Assembly: GCF_003999975.1 (NCBI RefSeq)
Contig: NZ_RJAC01000033.1
Location: 1-64,000 of the forward strand
DNA length: 64,000 nucleotides
Source: Actinoplanes solisilvae
GTDB lineage: Bacteria > Actinomycetota > Actinomycetes > Mycobacteriales > Micromonosporaceae
Reading direction: 5' to 3'
Under the pieces are notes generated by a model, which made no database searches, was not told the DNA's origin, and worked only from the letters and a program-made list of their open reading frames with translations. The position numbers were made by a program, and so were the translations under genes. How positions within the stretch are numbered: the stretch's first letter is position 1; each line of letters opens with the position of its first letter. Below are positions 33,700 through 42,221 of the stretch, one piece after another.

Positions 33700-33729
33700 C
33701 GCCCCGGGCCTCACGTAGGCGCCGGGGCG
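33700..33729 (+). terminator. terminator of tRNA-Gly
   Basis: Eight outer pairs (CGCCCCGG with CCGGGGCG) plus four inner pairs (GCCT with AGGC), starting nine bases after the tRNA. It is followed by TTGTCGTT, a partial U-tract. This is the expected position for the tRNA transcript end. Confidence 0.75.
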
Positions 33730-33837
33730 TTGTCGTTCCCAGCCGTTGTCATACTCAGCGCAGCGTCAACCGGTACGCCCGAGCGCCGTCAGCCCACCGT
33801 TTCCCCACGACCCGGGAGAGCAGCGGCACCCGCAACA

Positions 33838-34060
33838 GCCCGCGGGCGGGGTGCGGCCACGGCGGCTCTGCGCCTGTTCTCCCGCTGGGCCTACGCCGAG
33901 CTAGGTCTGTCCGAGCTGCGGCTGTGGGCCCAGCGCCCACAACGCCGGGTCCCGGGCCGTCGCCGAACGCGCCGGCTACGTCAGAGATCCGGAACGTGAT
34001 CAGTTCCGCGAGATCAAGGGACAGACCTGGCCGACCGTCGCCTACGTTCACCACCGCTCC
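33838..34060 (+). pseudogene. GNAT acetyltransferase relic (3' part)
   Basis: The plus strand reads ARGRGAATAALRLFSRWAY and AELGLSELRLWAQ, the acetyl-CoA loop and helix of GNAT enzymes. The reading frame must then shift to give NAGSRAVAERAGYVRD and GQTWPTVAYVH, the family's C-terminal strands. The N-terminal half is missing; upstream lies only the tRNA terminator. Truncated and frameshifted, so almost surely dead. Its end runs toward the 3' end of the BASS transporter gene. Confidence 0.7.
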
Positions 34061-34085
34061 CCCGGGGACCAGAAGTCGCCGGGCT

Positions 34086-34970
34086 TCAGAGCTCGCTTGC
34101 CGCGACGGCCCGCTCACGGCGGCGGGTGACGAGGAAGCCGAAGGCGGCGGCGGTGAAGAACATGACGATGCCGTAGACGGCGGCCGGGATCGCCATCTCG
34201 GTGTTGTTCAGCAGGGCCGGGCTGACGGCGACGGCGATCGCCAGGGTGCTGTTGTGGATGCCGATCTCCATGCCGACGGCGATCGACTCGCGGCGGCCGA
34301 CGCCGGTCAGCCTCGGAGCGCCGTAGCCGACGGCCAGGCTCACGACGTTGAAGACCAGCACCGCTACGCCGACCGCGACGAAGTAGTCGGCGATGTTGTC
34401 GCGCTCCTTGAGGACCGTGCCGATGATGACCGCGACCAGCACGACCACCGACAGGATCTTGACGGGCTTGGTCAGGCGGTCGGCCAGTTGGGGGAAGCGG
34501 GCGCGCACCAGCATGCCGATCGCGACCGGCACCAGCACGATCGCGAAGACCTGCAGGACCTTGTCGAACTGCAGGCCGAGGGATCCGGCGTCGCCGAGGA
34601 AGTGAGCGGCCGACAGGTTGACGACGATCGGCAGGGTGACGACGGCGAGCACCGAGTTGATGGCGGTCAGGGTCACGTTGAGGGCCACGTGGCCGCCGAA
34701 CAGGTGACTGTAGAGGTTGGCCGTGGTTCCGCCGGGCGACGCGGCGAGCAACATCATGCCGACGGCCAGGGCGGGGGCCAGGTCGAGGGCGACGACCAGC
34801 CCGAAGCAGAGCGCGGGCAGGAGCAGCACCTGACAGCCGAGCGCGATCAGGGCCGCCTTGGGGAAGCTGAGGACGCGGCGGAAGTCGGCCACGGTCAGGC
34901 CCAGCCCGAGGCCGAGCATGATGATGCCGAGCGCGATCGGCAGACCGACAGTCGTCAATGTCGAGTTCAT
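34086..34970 (-). CDS. bile acid:sodium symporter (BASS) family transporter
   Basis: A 294-residue membrane protein with nine or ten hydrophobic helices. Family marks are LPIALGIIMLGLGLGLTVADF at the start (quoted to show the GLGLT core), LAASPGGTTANLYSHL in the first crossover motif and GMEIGIHNSTLAIAV in the second. BASS proteins carry organic anions (bile acids, pantoate, pyruvate-type acids) with sodium. The ligand here is unknown. ATG 34970 is preferred because the family begins near this LP-x-ALG stretch; ATG 35000 is possible. It is not in an obvious operon. Confidence 0.9.
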   Translation of the reverse strand: MNSTLTTVGLPIALGIIMLGLGLGLTVADFRRVLSFPKAALIALGCQVLLLPALCFGLVVALDLAPALAVGMMLLAASPGGTTANLYSHLFGGHVALNVTLTAINSVLAVVTLPIVVNLSAAHFLGDAGSLGLQFDKVLQVFAIVLVPVAIGMLVRARFPQLADRLTKPVKILSVVVLVAVIIGTVLKERDNIADYFVAVGVAVLVFNVVSLAVGYGAPRLTGVGRRESIAVGMEIGIHNSTLAIAVAVSPALLNNTEMAIPAAVYGIVMFFTAAAFGFLVTRRRERAVAASEL

Positions 34971-35006
34971 GGCGCTGCATTCTGCCGCACCGGCCGACAT
35001 TTGTGA

Positions 35007-35444
35007 TCAGGATCTCGGGCGTACCCCGGGGTTCAACGCGATCCACTGCTGGGCGACGGCCTCGGGCACGGCGGGGATGCGCACTTCGCCGCTGCGGGTG
35101 CGCCTGGGCGTCTTGGCCGGCATGCCCGCCTTCAGCCACAGAATCAGGCCGAAAACGGCAACCAGGAGGCCGCCGGTCACCAGCCTCGCGTTCGGCAACA
35201 AGTCGGCGAGTCTCAAGACCCAGGCAGCCAACTGGAGCAGGAGCACGAGCACGAGCACGGGTACGAACCGCCGGTAACGGCGCATGCTGCGGGCGCTGCG
35301 CCGGTCGAGGGGCAGGAGCATGGACGGCTCGCGGCGGGTGGCCCAGCCGCTCAGCGACACGGGGACCCACTCCACCTCCGTGGAGCCGTCGGTGATGGCG
35401 AGTTCGGGGATTTTCAGGCCGGGGACCAGTTCCGGCGGCACCAT
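35007..35444 (-). CDS. hypothetical two-helix membrane protein
   Basis: A 145-residue protein with a soluble N-terminus (ELAITDGSTEVEWVPVSLSGW), basic RRSARSMRRYRRF, then two helices (VPVLVLVLLLQLAAWVL and LVTGGLLVAVFGLILWL). A basic proline-rich tail ends it. I do not recognise a family. It follows the GT2 gene on the same strand but beyond a very strong terminator, so it probably has its own promoter. A long open frame overlapping it to 36356 is a shadow of the GT2 gene. Confidence 0.6.
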   Translation of the reverse strand: MVPPELVPGLKIPELAITDGSTEVEWVPVSLSGWATRREPSMLLPLDRRSARSMRRYRRFVPVLVLVLLLQLAAWVLRLADLLPNARLVTGGLLVAVFGLILWLKAGMPAKTPRRTRSGEVRIPAVPEAVAQQWIALNPGVRPRS

Positions 35445-35482
35445 GAGGTCTGTTCGCTCGTCTATGACTTGATCATAAACCG

Positions 35483-35523
35483 GGGCTGCCCGGCCGATCG
35501 GGGAGCGATCGGCCGGGCAGCCC
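35483..35523 (-). terminator. strong terminator after the GT2 gene
   Basis: Eighteen perfect base pairs (arms 35483-35500 and 35506-35523, with core GCTGCCCGGCCGATCG) around a five-base loop, 16 bases beyond the GT2 stop. It is the longest perfect stem in the window and nearly symmetrical, so it should stop transcription from either side. Confidence 0.85.
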
Positions 35524-35539
35524 GGAGGGAGAGGAGAGG

Positions 35540-37054
35540 TCAGACGGCGAAGCCGCGGTGACGGCGGACCAGCTTGCGCAGCATGAACACGGTCTGAGCG
35601 ATCGTGGCGATGTAGAGGATCGGCCACCCCAGCGACAGGATCGCCGACTGGACGTTGACGCTCTGCTGGCTCCAGGCATACACGCCGCCGCCGAGGATGG
35701 CGATCAGGACCAGCAACGGCATGACGTACGCGGAGCCCTTGCCCTTCTCGGCGTTGGCCTGGGCGGCCCAGTTGTCCTTGTCGCTCTGGGCGAGGAACTG
35801 CGTCCAGGCGGAGACGAAGTGCCCCATGCGGACCCACATGTAGAGCTCGGAAGGCAGCGCCAGGGCCGCGTACAGAAGGTCGGAAGCGCTCTTGTCCTTC
35901 ATCGCGAGAGCCATCCGCAGGTTCAGCACGATCGCCACCGCCGGCGGGATCAGCCAGATCGGGTTGAAGACGAAGGCGTCGATCGACAGGGCCGCGAACA
36001 GCAGCAGCAGGAAGCCGAGCCGCGAGCCGATGTTGAACAGCATCGAGATGTTCTCGTACCAGCGCAGCCGCAGGTTGGGGTGCAGCGGCTGGCCCTTGTT
36101 GTCGCCGCGCTGGCCGGGCCAGAACAGGTCGATCGCGCCGAAGTTCCACTTGACCTGCTGGCCGTGCAGGGCGCGCAGGTTCGTCATCGGGCCGACGAAG
36201 GCGCGGGCGGTCGCACTGATCTTCGTACTGAAGCCGGCGTCCTTGATCTGCAGGGAGAGCTTGCTGTCCTCGACCTCGCTGTCGCGCACCCACGGCGCCT
36301 GCTGGTGGTGGCGGATCATCACCGATTCGAGCGCGCGCATGTTGAACAGGCTGCACTGCCCGCCCAGCACGGCCATGTTGCGCCCGCGCAGAAGGTTGTC
36401 CATGTTGAACGCGGCGAACTGGGCGCGCTGCCCGGCCACCAGGAACCGGGCCATCAGGCCGCGCTGGCGGTTCTTGTCGATGGTGTAGATGGCGCTCAGC
36501 CCGCCGATGCGCGGGTCGTCGGTCATCTCGAGCTCGAGGCGCTCCACGGTGTCGCGGGCCAGGGTGGTGTCACCGTCGACGCCGAGGATGTAGTCGAAGC
36601 CACGCGACAGGAAGTAGCCGTAGTTGAGCGCGCCGACCTTCTTGTCGGGGTTCTCCCCCATGTCATGCACGTAGACGTGGGTGACGAATTCTTCACCCTT
36701 GACCGTACGGCTGTGCCGGCCCTCGAACGAGCGGGCGATCTCGGGGGTGTCGTCGTCCGTGTTGTTGATGATGACGTGGATGGCGTCGGGCAGCCGCGTC
36801 TGACCGAGGATGCTCTTGACGACCTCGGCGATCGTGTCCTGCTCGTTGTAGCAGGGGATGATGCAGCTGATGGTGGCGTTGCGGGGTGTGGCCGCTGTGG
36901 CGCCGGCGATCTCGGCCGAGACCGTCTCGACGGCCTCGAGCTCGGCCAGCTGCGGCACGGCCGGGGGCAGCGCGAGGGGTCCCGCCTTGGCGCTGCGCGG
37001 CATCAGGATCTGGCGGTCGGACGCGCGGCGGAAACCGCGACTCGAATCAGACAT
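35540..37054 (-). CDS. membrane GT2 processive glycosyltransferase
   Basis: A 504-residue glycosyltransferase of the cellulose/hyaluronan/chitin synthase type. The cytoplasmic GT-A domain starts at ISCIIPCYNEQDTI. It has the UDP-binding DGD motif (ILGVDGDTTL), an acidic EVEDSK segment for the catalytic base region and QQVKW in place of the usual QxxRW. Four to five C-terminal helices follow (FLLLLFAALSIDAF, IWLIPPAVAIVLNL, then a late pair). It probably builds and extrudes a beta-linked polysaccharide; which one is unclear. ATG 37054 shares its A with the upstream TGA (TGATG), so translation is coupled to the lipoprotein gene. Confidence 0.85.
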   Translation of the reverse strand: MSDSSRGFRRASDRQILMPRSAKAGPLALPPAVPQLAELEAVETVSAEIAGATAATPRNATISCIIPCYNEQDTIAEVVKSILGQTRLPDAIHVIINNTDDDTPEIARSFEGRHSRTVKGEEFVTHVYVHDMGENPDKKVGALNYGYFLSRGFDYILGVDGDTTLARDTVERLELEMTDDPRIGGLSAIYTIDKNRQRGLMARFLVAGQRAQFAAFNMDNLLRGRNMAVLGGQCSLFNMRALESVMIRHHQQAPWVRDSEVEDSKLSLQIKDAGFSTKISATARAFVGPMTNLRALHGQQVKWNFGAIDLFWPGQRGDNKGQPLHPNLRLRWYENISMLFNIGSRLGFLLLLFAALSIDAFVFNPIWLIPPAVAIVLNLRMALAMKDKSASDLLYAALALPSELYMWVRMGHFVSAWTQFLAQSDKDNWAAQANAEKGKGSAYVMPLLVLIAILGGGVYAWSQQSVNVQSAILSLGWPILYIATIAQTVFMLRKLVRRHRGFAV

Positions 37055-37683
37055 CAACTGGCACCATTCGTGAGCAGCGGGAGGGTCAGGGTGTCGATGG
37101 CGGTGGACCGGTAGAAGCGGTTCGCCTTGGGGGCGGTCTCCACCAGCAGATCCATCCGTACGGTGAGGGTGAGCGCCTTTGCTCCCGCGCTGGCCGCCTG
37201 CGGCGTGATCACGGTGTTGTACGGGTACGGCGGTGTGATGTCGAACTTGCCGTCGTCGGTGGTGACCACGGCGCGGTTCGTGCCGTCGTCCTGGGTCACC
37301 TCCACCGTGTTGATGATCATGCGGTGGCTGCCGTCGGAGTCCTCGACGTGCGCGGCGACGTTGATCGTCTTCAGCGACGACGCCGTGTAGAGCTTCGCGT
37401 TGTCCGCGGTCCAGTAGGTGAGCTGGATCGAGAAAGTGCCCTGCTTGACCCGGTGGGTGACTGTGCCGGTGTCCAGCGGCCCGCTCGAACGGGTCGGCAG
37501 CTTCACCGTCTCGGCCGTCGCGGTGCTCGCGGACGGCGTGGGCGAGGGCGAGACGGTCGGGGATGAGACGCCGGGCAGCGGCTTGCTGCTCGCGGTGAGC
37601 TCTTTCAGGCTGGTGCAGCCGGTGAGGCTGCCGCAGAGCACGGTGGCGGCCATGCCGACGGTCAGACTTCGGGGTAGGCGCAC
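37054..37683 (-). CDS. lipoprotein coupled to GT2 synthase
   Basis: A 209-residue lipoprotein. The basic n-region (VRLPRS) and hydrophobic core end in lipobox LTGC near residue 21. A Ser/Thr/Pro-rich spacer (PLPGVSSPTVSPSPTPSAS) is followed by a beta-rich domain of about 140 residues. I recognise no family. GTG 37683 gives a proper signal; the longer frame is not needed. As the first gene before GT2 with TGATG coupling, it may be an extracytoplasmic helper of polysaccharide synthesis or export. That is inference from linkage. Confidence 0.75.
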   Translation of the reverse strand: MRLPRSLTVGMAATVLCGSLTGCTSLKELTASSKPLPGVSSPTVSPSPTPSASTATAETVKLPTRSSGPLDTGTVTHRVKQGTFSIQLTYWTADNAKLYTASSLKTINVAAHVEDSDGSHRMIINTVEVTQDDGTNRAVVTTDDGKFDITPPYPYNTVITPQAASAGAKALTLTVRMDLLVETAPKANRFYRSTAIDTLTLPLLTNGAS

Positions 37684-38008
37684 AGGAGGAGGATCCTTCG
37701 CTTCAGTCGCGGCGGGGGGCTGACCAGCACAGTCGGTCGCTGTCGCGGCTGCTTGAGGCTTCCCGCGGTGACACCCGACACTCGCCGGCAACCGGCCTGC
37801 CTCCGCACGGGACCCGGCCTCTGCGGGCCGCGGGGCGTACGCCCGGAAAGCTCATCCCACCGCCTGCCGCGACCGATGGCAGGGCCGACGTCCGGGGGTC
37901 TTCCCGGCGCAACCGGCATGCACCGGGACGGGCACCTGGTGTGCACCCCACGGCCTGGAATCTCTTCTCATGCCCGGCGACAACGGCCGGACAACAGGGG
38001 GAGAAACG
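37684..38008. other. 325-base divergent leader region, no gene seen
   Basis: No reading frame looks coding. It separates the leftward lipoprotein/GT2 unit from the rightward GH26-like gene. On the plus strand I see a stem CCTGCC (37863-37868) with GGCAGG (37878-37883) just after GGAAAGC, then CCGGG/CCCGG at 37892-37907. That leaves a long structured 5' leader for the hydrolase gene. It loosely recalls GEMM-type c-di-GMP riboswitches but lacks their GCAAACC and GACGCAAAGC blocks, so I make no riboswitch call. Confidence 0.4.
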
Positions 38009-39064
38009 ATGCTTCGTAAGACCGTGTACTCGCTGGCCGCGCTCGTCGCCGGGGTCGGCGCGCTCGCAGCCGGCCCGGCCACGGCCCAGGCCGCCACCAC
38101 GCCCGCCCCGAAGGCGCCGGCGAAGTGTGTGACCGACGCGAAGCTCGTCCCGAACTGCGGCGTGCTGTGGGGGACGGCGGCTGGCGGCTTCACCGGCAAG
38201 CCCCGCGACCTGGAGCACAAGAACTGGGAGACGCTGAGCGGCCGCACCGCGACGATCTTCCACACCTACCACAAGGGCGACGAGAAGTTCCCGACCGACG
38301 CCGAGATCGCCATGGTGCGCGACAAGGCCAAGCCCCGCGTGCTGCTGCTGAACTGGCGGGTCGAGTACGGCTCGACGTGGGCGAACGTGGCCGCAGGCAA
38401 GCTCGACGCGCGCATCGACGCGTTCGCGGCCCGGGTCAAGGCGACCATGCCGGAGAAGTTCTTCCTGGTGCTCAACCACGAGCCCGAGGACGACGTGCGC
38501 ACGGACGCCGCGTCGGGCATGACGGCCAAGGACTTCGCGTCGTCGTACCGTCACGTCATCAAGCGCCTGAAGGCCAAGGGCCTGAGCAACATGGTCAACG
38601 TCGTCGCCTACATGGGCAACGAGAAGTGGATGGCGAAGTCGTGGTGGAACGACCTCTACCCGGGTGACGACGTCGTCGACTGGATCGGCCTGGACTCGTA
38701 CGTCAGCTCCGAGCTGAACTACTACCACGCCGGTGTCTTCGCCGACCTGCTCGACCGTCGCGCCAAGGGTGGCGAGGGCTTCTACTCGTGGGCGACCACG
38801 AAGCACGCCTCGAAGCCGATCATGGTGGCCGAGTGGGGCGCGTACCACCGCATCGGCAAGGTCGTCGACAAGGCGAAGCAGTTCAACAGCGTGCTGCCCG
38901 AGCTGGCCAAGCGTCCCAAGGTGAAGGCGATCGTCTACTTCGACACCAAGGCCGACAAGTTCGGCGACCGTGACATCAGCATCGACAGCTCGCCGTCGAG
39001 CCTGGCCGCGTTCCGCAAGCTCGCCGCCAGCCCGAAGTTCAACGTCCAGCTCCGCCTGAAGTGA
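38009..39064 (+). CDS. secreted GH26-like glycoside hydrolase
   Basis: A 351-residue exported protein. The signal peptide (YSLAALVAGVGALAAGPATA) is followed by a short Ala/Pro stretch. The barrel has LLNWRVEYGSTW, a candidate acid/base Glu158 in LVLNHEPEDD and a candidate nucleophile Glu275 in IMVAEWGAYH. Spacing of about 117 residues and the DWIGLDSYV strand fit GH26-type clan GH-A enzymes (mannanases, beta-1,3-xylanases, lichenases). No carbohydrate-binding module is attached. ATG 38009 has GGGGGAG nine bases upstream. It faces away from the GT2 unit across a long leader, so it might trim the polymer that GT2 makes. Confidence 0.78.
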   Translation: MLRKTVYSLAALVAGVGALAAGPATAQAATTPAPKAPAKCVTDAKLVPNCGVLWGTAAGGFTGKPRDLEHKNWETLSGRTATIFHTYHKGDEKFPTDAEIAMVRDKAKPRVLLLNWRVEYGSTWANVAAGKLDARIDAFAARVKATMPEKFFLVLNHEPEDDVRTDAASGMTAKDFASSYRHVIKRLKAKGLSNMVNVVAYMGNEKWMAKSWWNDLYPGDDVVDWIGLDSYVSSELNYYHAGVFADLLDRRAKGGEGFYSWATTKHASKPIMVAEWGAYHRIGKVVDKAKQFNSVLPELAKRPKVKAIVYFDTKADKFGDRDISIDSSPSSLAAFRKLAASPKFNVQLRLK

Positions 39065-39068
39065 TTCG

Positions 39069-39101
39069 AGAGCCGTCCCCGGTACGTACGGGGGCGGCTC
39101 T
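39069..39101. terminator. bidirectional terminator
   Basis: AGAGCCG pairs with CGGCTCT and the inner CCCCG with CGGGG around a short loop. On the plus strand TTCT follows. It lies between the convergent GH26-like and P450 genes and serves both. Confidence 0.8.
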
Positions 39102-39103
39102 TC

Positions 39104-40369
39104 TCATGTCCGCACCGGCAGCGAATCCAGGCCGAACACGATCGAGGCGCGGCGGAACGTCAGCTCGTCGGCCGGCACGGCGGGCCGGATGCCGGGGAAG
39201 CGCTCGAACAGGGCCGGATAGGCGACGCGCAGCTCCATCCGGGCCAGCTCGGCGCCGATGCAACGGTGAATTCCGTACCCGAAGGCCAGATGAGCCCGCC
39301 CGAGAGTTCGCGAAGGGTCAACAGCGTCGGGCGTACGGCCCACCGCGCTCGGATCCCGGTCGGCGCCGCTCAGCGAGCACACCACGACGTCGCCCGCTTT
39401 GATACCCACACCGGCCACGGTCGTGTCCCTGATCGCGACGCGCGGGAAGGCCACCTGCACGACGGTCAGGTATCGAAGCAGCTCCTCGATTGTCGCGTCG
39501 GCATCGTGATCGAGTCGCGCCCGCAGCGCCGGATCGGTCATCAACGCGTACGTTCCCAACGCGATCATGCTGGCCGACGTCTCCAATCCGCCGGTGAGCA
39601 CGCCGTCGGCCAGCCCGGCGAGCTCCCGGTCGTCGATGGCGTCGCCGTGCGTGCGGATCAGCGAGCCGAGCAGCCCCTCCCCCGGCTCGCGCCGTTGCCT
39701 CTCGATCAGTCCCATGAGGTACGTCAGGGAGTCGCCCATCGCGTCCAGCGAGGCGCTCGCGCCGTCGACCATGTCGAAGCGGGCCGTGCTGAGGGTCTGG
39801 AAGTATTCGCGGTCCTCGTAGGGCACCCCGAGCAGCTCGCAGATCGTGAGCGCCGGCACCGGCAGCGCGTAGTCGCGCCACAGGTCGGCGGCATCGCTGA
39901 GCCGGCCGGCCCGGACGCCCCGGGCAACGGCGGTCATCGCGTCCAGACGCTGCGACACGATCGCCTCGATGCGCGGCCGCAGCCGGTCCAGGCGCCGCAT
40001 CGTGAACTCCGGGGTGAGCGCTTTTCGCAGCCGGGTGTGCACCGGGGGGTCGGCGAAGCCCAGCCCGCCCGGGTCGCTGCTGACGCTGAGCCCGACCCGC
40101 CCGGCGAACTTGCCGAAGTCGTTGCTGTAGCCGTCGAGGCTGCCGAGCACCTCACGCACCGGGTCGTAGCCGGAGACCAGCCAGGCCCGCAGCCCGAACG
40201 GCACCGGCATGCGGGTGACCGGCTCACGGTCGCGCACCTGGGCGAGCCGTTCGATCGGGTCGAGCCCGTCGCGGCGCAGCATCCAGACCACCGACTCCGG
40301 GAGCTGCGCGAACCGGCGGGCCAGCAGGCCGAACATCTGCGCACGAACCGCCGCCACCATCGAGCTCAT
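39104..40369 (-). CDS. cytochrome P450
   Basis: A 421-residue soluble bacterial P450 (CYP). The ExxR of the K-helix is EELLRY. The I-helix segment is GVLTGGLETSASM, where the usual acid-Thr pair is ET. The heme loop is FGYGIHRCIGAELARMEL with Cys as the iron ligand; Tyr replaces the more common His. No ferredoxin or reductase gene is near, so it must borrow electron carriers. Substrate unknown. It is followed in the opposite direction by the GH26-like gene and preceded by a MarR gene on the same strand. Start ATG 40369 is chosen over GTG 40378. Confidence 0.93.
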   Translation of the reverse strand: MSSMVAAVRAQMFGLLARRFAQLPESVVWMLRRDGLDPIERLAQVRDREPVTRMPVPFGLRAWLVSGYDPVREVLGSLDGYSNDFGKFAGRVGLSVSSDPGGLGFADPPVHTRLRKALTPEFTMRRLDRLRPRIEAIVSQRLDAMTAVARGVRAGRLSDAADLWRDYALPVPALTICELLGVPYEDREYFQTLSTARFDMVDGASASLDAMGDSLTYLMGLIERQRREPGEGLLGSLIRTHGDAIDDRELAGLADGVLTGGLETSASMIALGTYALMTDPALRARLDHDADATIEELLRYLTVVQVAFPRVAIRDTTVAGVGIKAGDVVVCSLSGADRDPSAVGRTPDAVDPSRTLGRAHLAFGYGIHRCIGAELARMELRVAYPALFERFPGIRPAVPADELTFRRASIVFGLDSLPVRT

Positions 40370-40410
40370 CCCCACCACCTGACGATGGGCTGAATCTTCG
40401 GCGCGCGACG

Positions 40411-40857
40411 CTAAATGACCCCTCCGTCCCGCAGATGGTCGACCAGATCGGCCAGTTCGGGCACGTTCCGGGCGTCGTCGAGGGCAGCGCGCAGCACCTC
40501 GTCGTGCACCGGCTCGGCCTTTTCGAGCAGCTCACGGCCGAGCGGGGTGAGTTCGGTATAGATGCCGCGCCGGTCGTCGTCGCAGAGAACGCGGGTGAGC
40601 AGCCGCCGGCTCTCGAGCCGGTTCACCAGCCGGGTGGTGGCGCTCGCACTCAACGCGGCGGCCCGCCCGAGCTGCTGCATGCGCATGTGCCAGCCGTCCT
40701 GCCGGCTGAGCGCGTCGAGCACCGTGTATTCGACGACGCTCAGCTCGAACCGGGACCCGAGCTCTTTCTCGAGCGCCGTCTCGATCAGCCCGTGCAGCGC
40801 CGCGAGCCGCCGCCACCCCTGCGCCCGAATCTCCACCGCGGTATCCGCGATACCCAT
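40411..40857 (-). CDS. MarR family transcriptional regulator
   Basis: A 148-residue winged-helix protein. The recognition region is HMRMQQLGRAAALSASATTRLVNRL, with the wing DDDRRGIYTELTPLG. ATG 40857 has GGAGG just upstream; ATG 40881 is an alternative. It is divergent from an MFS exporter, the classical MarR layout, so it probably represses that exporter until a small aromatic or drug ligand binds. The P450 gene downstream on the same strand (42 bases away) may be in the same transcript. Confidence 0.9.
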   Translation of the reverse strand: MGIADTAVEIRAQGWRRLAALHGLIETALEKELGSRFELSVVEYTVLDALSRQDGWHMRMQQLGRAAALSASATTRLVNRLESRRLLTRVLCDDDRRGIYTELTPLGRELLEKAEPVHDEVLRAALDDARNVPELADLVDHLRDGGVI

Positions 40858-40991
40858 GCCGCCTCCGTAACTCGCTTCCATGATGCCCCGAAAGCATCGC
40901 CATCCATGCCCCGCGCGCATCGCCCGCGCCACGCATCAGCCTCGGTGGGCATCGTCACGCCGATAGTTGCTTGCGCTTTATATCGGCGCGC

Positions 40992-41006
40992 GCCTAGCTT
41001 TTAGGC
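40992..41006. promoter_or_regulatory. candidate MarR operator
   Basis: A perfect inverted repeat GCCTA-gcttt-TAGGC in the gap between the divergent MarR and MFS genes, 42 bases before the MFS start. A second, wide pair TAGTTGC (40964-40970) and GCAACTA (41014-41020) frames it. Operator function is inferred from position. Confidence 0.45.
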
Positions 41007-41047
41007 CGCGTATGCAACTACCAGCGTACGCAAGGAAGGGGTTTCTC

Positions 41048-42211
41048 ATGCCTTTGGGCCTTGTGGCGCTCGCCGTCGGCGGGTTCGGGATCGGGCTCAC
41101 CGAGTTCGTGATCATGGGTCTGCTGCCCGAGGTGGCCGCCGACTTCGCCGTCTCGGAGGCGACCGCGGGCTGGCTGATCAGCGGATACGCGCTGGCCGTA
41201 GTGGTCGGAGCGCTCGGACTGACGATCGCCACCACCCGCCTGCCCCGCAAGCAGGTGCTGCTCGGCCTGCTGCTGCTGTTCATCGCCGGCAACCTGATCT
41301 CGGCGATCGCGCCCACCTATCAGCTGATGCTCATCGGCCGCGTCGTCGCCGCCCTCTGCCACGGCGCTTTCTTCGGCATCGGCGCCGTGCTCGCCGCCGA
41401 CCTGGTCGCCCCGCAACGCAAGGCGGCCGCGGTCGCGATGATGTTCACCGGCCTGACCGCCGCCAACGTCCTCGGTGTCCCCCTGGGCACGCTGCTGGGC
41501 CAAGCCGCGGGCTGGCGCTCCACATTCTGGGCGATCACCGCCGTCGGCGTGGTGGCCTGGTTCGGCATTCTCGCTCTCGTCCCGCGCAGCGCTTCAACCG
41601 CAACCACCGGGTCCGTACGCAATGAGCTCCGTGCCTTCCGCTCCGGCCAGGTGTGGCTGTCGATCGTCGTCACCGTGCTCGGCTTCGGTGGCATGTTCGG
41701 CGCGTTCACGTATATCGCCTACACGCTCACCGAGGTCAGCGGCTTCTCCTCGGGCGCCGTCCCGTGGCTGCTGGTCGTCGTCGGCGCCGGCCTGTTCGTC
41801 GGCAACTACCTGGGCGGACGCGCCGCGGACCGCTCGGTCGACCGCACCCTGCTGGCCGTCCTGGTCGCGCTCGCGGTAGTCCTGGCCGGGTTCGCGCTGA
41901 CCGCGCACAGCCAGGTCGCCACGGTCGTTTGGCTGTTCCTGATGGGCGTCTTCGGGTTCGCCACCGTGCCCGGCCTGCAGACGCGGGTCATGCACTACGC
42001 CGCGGGCGCACCCACGCTGGCCTCGGGCGCCAACATCGCCGCCTTCAACCTCGGCAACGCCCTCGGCGCGTGGGCGGGCGGCTCGGCCATCGCCGCCGGG
42101 CTCGGCTACACGTCTCCGCTGTGGGCGGGCAGCCTGATCACCGTCGGCGGCCTGCTCGTGATGGCGTACGCCCGGCTTTCGCGCCCTTCACCTGCGTTGA
42201 TGCCCGCGTAG
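41048..42211 (+). CDS. MFS drug:H+ antiporter (DHA1-type)
   Basis: A 387-residue exporter with about 12 helices. It opens LGLVALAVGGFGIGLTEFVI, typical of AraJ/Cmx-like DHA1 transporters (TEFVIMGLLPEV). The loop 2-3 and motif C regions are readable (RLPRKQVLLG, then GLTAANVLGVPLGTLLG). ATG 41048 has AAGGAAGG eight bases upstream; the longer frame is not needed. It is divergent from a MarR repressor. Closest family members export chloramphenicol-like drugs, arabinose or purine analogues, so the substrate is open. Confidence 0.9.
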   Translation: MPLGLVALAVGGFGIGLTEFVIMGLLPEVAADFAVSEATAGWLISGYALAVVVGALGLTIATTRLPRKQVLLGLLLLFIAGNLISAIAPTYQLMLIGRVVAALCHGAFFGIGAVLAADLVAPQRKAAAVAMMFTGLTAANVLGVPLGTLLGQAAGWRSTFWAITAVGVVAWFGILALVPRSASTATTGSVRNELRAFRSGQVWLSIVVTVLGFGGMFGAFTYIAYTLTEVSGFSSGAVPWLLVVVGAGLFVGNYLGGRAADRSVDRTLLAVLVALAVVLAGFALTAHSQVATVVWLFLMGVFGFATVPGLQTRVMHYAAGAPTLASGANIAAFNLGNALGAWAGGSAIAAGLGYTSPLWAGSLITVGGLLVMAYARLSRPSPALMPA

Positions 42212-42221
42212 AGTCGGGATC

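Noticed and set aside
37684..38008. c-di-GMP (GEMM) or c-di-AMP riboswitch
   Set aside because: Only loose resemblance around GGAAAGC and GATGGCAGG; the conserved blocks of either class are absent.
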